25,359 nucleotides of DNA, taken from a virus. Below the pieces are notes generated by a model that did no database searches, had not been told where the DNA came from, and saw only the letters and a list, made by a program, of their open reading frames with translations. This document shows positions 23,375 to 25,359 of the stretch, piece after piece. The DNA lies in the IMG/VR virus record IMGVR_UViG_3300024255_000146, positions 1 through 25,359 of that record; one strand, 5' to 3'. The stretch's first letter is position 1. Each line of letters begins with the position of its first letter. Made by a program: the position numbers and the translations under genes.

Positions 23375-24256
23375 ATGCCAGAATTTAACCCAGAACAGTT
23401 TAGTAGCAATATTGAACAAAATCCTTTAAGAAAATATTTTAGACAACCTAAAGTGTATATCACACTGCCTTCGAGAGGTGAGTTTTACCAAGAAGGTGTG
23501 CTTGAAATGACTGAAAACAAAGAATTTCCAGTTTTTGCAATGACTGCCAAGGACGAATTAATTATTAAAACTCCTGATGCGTTATTGAACGGACAAGCAA
23601 CTGTTGATGTAATACAAAGTTGTATTCCTAATATAAAACATGCATGGCAGATGCCTAGTGTTGATCTAGACGCATGTTTGGTAGCAATCCGTATAGCTAC
23701 ATACGGCGAAAGCTTAGATATCACCACCAAAGTTCCAGTGTTGGGCGAAGATAGACAATTCACTGTAGATCTTAGACAAGTACTAAACAAGTTGGTAACA
23801 CCTACGTTTGACTACAAGTTGAAGATTGGTGACATCAGTGTTGAGCTACGTCCATTAACCTACAAAGAATTCACTGAAACCAATTTGAAGACTTTTGAAG
23901 AACAAAGAATATTTCAACTTGTAAATGATGACGAATTGGATGATGCAGAAAGACTTAATAGATTTGGACAAAGTTTTAAAAAACTTACAGATCTAACAGT
24001 GGGAATGTTGACCAAAAGTATTGCTAAATTAACAATCGGCGACGAAGAAGTTACCAATCCTACATTTATCAACGAATTTATTGACAATGTTGATAAAGAA
24101 TTTTTTAAATCAATCACTGACCACTTGGAAAAGCAGCGTAAGAAGTTTGCAATTGAACCAATTAAAGTAGAAAGCAACGAAGAAGATGTAGCTGCTGGCG
24201 TTCCTAAAACTTGGGAAGTGCCTATCACATTTGACCAATCAAATTTTTTCGTATAA
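23375..24256 (+). CDS. 26: Baseplate protein, T4 gp26/gp51 family
   Basis: The ATG at 23375 follows ACGGAGAACTTA. The N-terminal PLRKYFRQPKVYITLPSRGE and FY (residues ~18-38) is the hallmark of the T4_baseplate family (PF12322), which contains gp26 and gp51. DELIIKTPDALLNGQATVDV and IPNIKHAWQMPSVDLDACLV follow, also typical. At 293 aa it is longer than T4 gp26 (208 aa), like its marine relatives. In T4 these proteins assist assembly of the baseplate hub. It is on the opposite strand to the rest of the head and tail genes, with its own late promoter, and is followed by a 68-aa gene. Choosing gp26 over gp51 rests on the usual annotation of this form. Confidence 0.88.
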   Translation: MPEFNPEQFSSNIEQNPLRKYFRQPKVYITLPSRGEFYQEGVLEMTENKEFPVFAMTAKDELIIKTPDALLNGQATVDVIQSCIPNIKHAWQMPSVDLDACLVAIRIATYGESLDITTKVPVLGEDRQFTVDLRQVLNKLVTPTFDYKLKIGDISVELRPLTYKEFTETNLKTFEEQRIFQLVNDDELDDAERLNRFGQSFKKLTDLTVGMLTKSIAKLTIGDEEVTNPTFINEFIDNVDKEFFKSITDHLEKQRKKFAIEPIKVESNEEDVAAGVPKTWEVPITFDQSNFFV

Positions 24257-24273
24257 GGATCTTAGCTTGGACA

Positions 24274-24480
24274 GTGGCTGAGATCCTGGAAGAAGTCAAA
24301 AACTACGAAAACCAACAAAAAGAAATAAAATCTGACATAATGAAACTGTGCTGGTACATGCGCGGTGGCATGACGCTTGAAGAAGGTTTTAGTATAAGTT
24401 TTGAAGATAGACAACTTATCAATGATATTGTTAAAGACAATTTAGAAACAACAAAGAAAACCCAACTACCGTTCTTTTAA
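24274..24480 (+). CDS. Small conserved protein downstream of gp26 (68 aa)
   Basis: It starts at GTG (24274), with AAGGAT overlapping the end of the gp26-like gene. It reads MAEILEEVKNYENQQKEIKS, LCWYMRGGMTLEEGFSISFE and ends KTQLPFF. It is helical and charged, with no membrane segment. I recall similar small proteins after the gp26-like gene in marine T4-like phages. A baseplate or tail-assembly helper role is inference from that pairing, and the GTG start is not certain. The stop lies within the loop of the shared terminator hairpin. Confidence 0.7.
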   Translation: MAEILEEVKNYENQQKEIKSDIMKLCWYMRGGMTLEEGFSISFEDRQLINDIVKDNLETTKKTQLPFF

Positions 24481-24497
24481 GTTGTTGGGTTTTTTCT
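24457..24497. terminator. Bidirectional terminator shared by convergent genes
   Basis: AAAACCCAAC (24457-24466) pairs with GTTGGGTTTT (24484-24493) across a 17-base loop. T-runs follow on the plus strand (TTTTTTC) and on the minus strand (TTTTCTTT). Both stop codons lie in the hairpin, as the genes overlap by four bases (24477-24480). Confidence 0.8.
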
Positions 24498-24989
24498 TGC
24501 ATTAGAATTAATATTTTTTTCAAGTTGAGCAAGTAGTCGCCTTTTCTCTTTCATATTAAGTTTGTCAAAGTTAGCCTTTGTTTGAGCATACACCGTCTTT
24601 AAAACTTTAGGATCAGTAGCAGGTTTCGGTGTGCCTTTGCTAACAGGTGCGGAAGCACCGCCCGCAATATTTTTGCCTGACATTTTATCTTTAACCAATG
24701 TAGTAAAAATAGTCTGCATTCTTTTGGCATCCATTGGCTGAGTTGTGTCAATTTTTTTAGTATCTACATTTTTAGATTGTAAAAACTTAATAACATCATC
24801 TGTAGTAGCAGTCTTAAACTTTTTTCCTTGACTTCCCAATATACCGGCAAACTCAGTTTCCATGTCCTTAACTGTTTGTTTTACATCAGCAGCACCTGCT
24901 TTTTCAGCTCGACGAATAGCCCTAGCTTGTTTGGTAATAGGTATAAATTCATCAAGTTGTGATTCAGTCAGAATATCATTCAATTTCAT
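24477..24989 (-). CDS. Possible internal head protein with capsid-targeting N-terminus (170 aa)
   Basis: The ATG at 24989 follows CTAAGGATCTTTGTA. The protein begins MKLNDILTESQLDEFIP. LTE|S fits the gp21 cleavage rule (L/I)-x-E before a small residue. The short amphipathic leader resembles the targeting peptide of T4 internal proteins (MKTYQEFIAE). The rest is basic and helical (QARAIRRAEKAGAADVKQTV, LNMKEKRRLLAQLEKNINSN) with a Ser/Thr/Pro/Lys-rich linker. This is compatible with a DNA-associated protein packed in the head, though no family is recognised. It has its own AATAAATAC promoter and converges on the baseplate cluster. An alternative is a non-virion regulatory protein. Confidence 0.65.
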   Translation of the reverse strand: MKLNDILTESQLDEFIPITKQARAIRRAEKAGAADVKQTVKDMETEFAGILGSQGKKFKTATTDDVIKFLQSKNVDTKKIDTTQPMDAKRMQTIFTTLVKDKMSGKNIAGGASAPVSKGTPKPATDPKVLKTVYAQTKANFDKLNMKEKRRLLAQLEKNINSNARKNPTT

Positions 24990-25014
24990 TACAAAGATCC
25001 TTAGTTGTTATATG

Positions 25015-25022
25015 TATTTATT
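25015..25022 (-). promoter_or_regulatory. Candidate late promoter AATAAATA
   Basis: Minus-strand AATAAATAC is 25 bases before the ATG of the 170-aa gene, giving a ~20-base leader with AAGGA. Confidence 0.5.
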
Positions 25023-25095
25023 AGTTTTGAATAGTTACTTCGTAACTATTAGTTTTCGCTAACGCTCAAACTACAATACTTCGTTTTGATTAAAT

Positions 25096-25103
25096 GATTT
25101 ATA
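25096..25103 (-). promoter_or_regulatory. Candidate secondary late promoter TATAAATC
   Basis: Minus-strand TATATAAATC differs from the consensus at the last base. It lies 107 bases upstream of the 170-aa gene, among hairpins. Confidence 0.3.
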
Positions 25104-25238
25104 TATACAACATTCATTATCACGTAAGTGATAATGTTTAAGTTTCATGTAGATTGTTTCAGTCAGACGGAACCTTTTACGGTTCCATCTAATCTCAAAA
25201 TGCGCTTCATGTGAGTCTGCACCAGCCGAGACTTGGAA

Positions 25239-25292
25239 GTAGGTAATTGTTTATACACAAAGTACAATGGGCTCTGACCTTTCCCAACCTAC
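25239..25292 (-). ncRNA. Candidate structured RNA with three-way junction
   Basis: On the minus strand GTAGGT/ACCTAC closes a domain with two inner stems, TGGG/CCCA (25268-25286) and ATTGT/ACAAT (25246-25268, sharing one base). A GNRA-capped hairpin (GCTG-GAAA-CAGC) lies ten bases 5' of it. The family is unknown and the evidence is by eye only. Confidence 0.3.
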
Positions 25293-25359
25293 GTCGACAT
25301 CGCTGTTTCCAGCTACCTCTCGCTTCGTTCCTATTGCTAAAGAGTTTTTATGTACTGTG

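Larger units (their letters stand above)
24990..25359. other. 370-base gene-free, hairpin-rich region
   Basis: I see no credible gene here. It holds five clear stem-loops at 25030-25050, 25051-25072, 25115-25136, 25151-25195 and 25214-25233, a possible three-way junction at 25239-25292, and a GCTG/CAGC tetraloop hairpin at 25302-25313. Two late-promoter-like elements on the minus strand lie at 25015-25022 and 25096-25103. No tRNA cloverleaf was found. Confidence 0.6.

Noticed and set aside
25235-25292. Glutamine-riboswitch-like core GGAAGTAGG on the plus strand
   Set aside because: The core string and a preceding stem (AGTCT/AGACT) fit, but the closing CGUU/AACG P1 helix and the GAAG strand after P3 are absent, and no plus-strand gene is visible downstream.
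25142-25359. tRNA gene in the right-end region
   Set aside because: There is no T-arm GGTTCRA motif with a matching seven-base acceptor stem on either strand.

Overview
The window is a late structural (virion) region of a T4-like marine myovirus. The diagnostic genes are a gp20-type portal, the gp21 prohead protease, the gp22 scaffold, the gp23 major capsid protein and a gp26/gp51-family baseplate protein, in T4-like order. The sequence is AT-rich, no photosynthesis genes are seen, and several proteins resemble those of marine T4-like phages (cyanophages, pelagiphages). A SAR11- or cyanobacteria-infecting phage is therefore likely, but the host cannot be fixed from this window.

Layout. Nearly all genes lie on the minus strand, so the transcription order runs from right to left. 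At the right end (about 24.5-25.36 kb) is a 370-base gene-free, hairpin-rich stretch followed by a small protein with a possible capsid-targeting N-terminus. It converges on a two-gene plus-strand baseplate cluster (23.4-24.5 kb), and a terminator hairpin is shared by both directions. At 23.32-23.37 kb two T4-type late promoters face each other. The leftward one serves a 990-aa tape-measure-like protein, then portal, a small ATG-at-promoter gene, a GT42/DUF115-like protein, an acidic prohead-core-like protein, protease, scaffold and capsid protein (20.3-13.66 kb).

A strong terminator follows the capsid gene. Next come a lipoprotein-type NlpC/P60-like hydrolase, a small virion protein with a structured leader, and a second terminator. 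The left half (12.5-1 kb) is a tail-fibre/receptor-binding cluster: a 325-aa fibre-like protein, two related small beta-rich proteins, a 192-aa protein, two paralogous beta-helix fibres of 833 and 1108 aa (the larger with an inserted LamG-like domain), a 123-aa protein, and a giant protein that runs off the left edge. The giant protein has eight tandem aromatic ~55-residue modules, a beta-helix and a BNR-like repeat region.

How it works together. The portal, core/scaffold, protease and capsid genes build and mature the prohead. The tape-measure and baseplate genes build the tail. The left cluster probably supplies host-surface recognition. Recurrent (T/A/G)ATAAATAC elements upstream of many units look like T4-type late promoters. 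All functions are called from reading the sequence; no database search was done.
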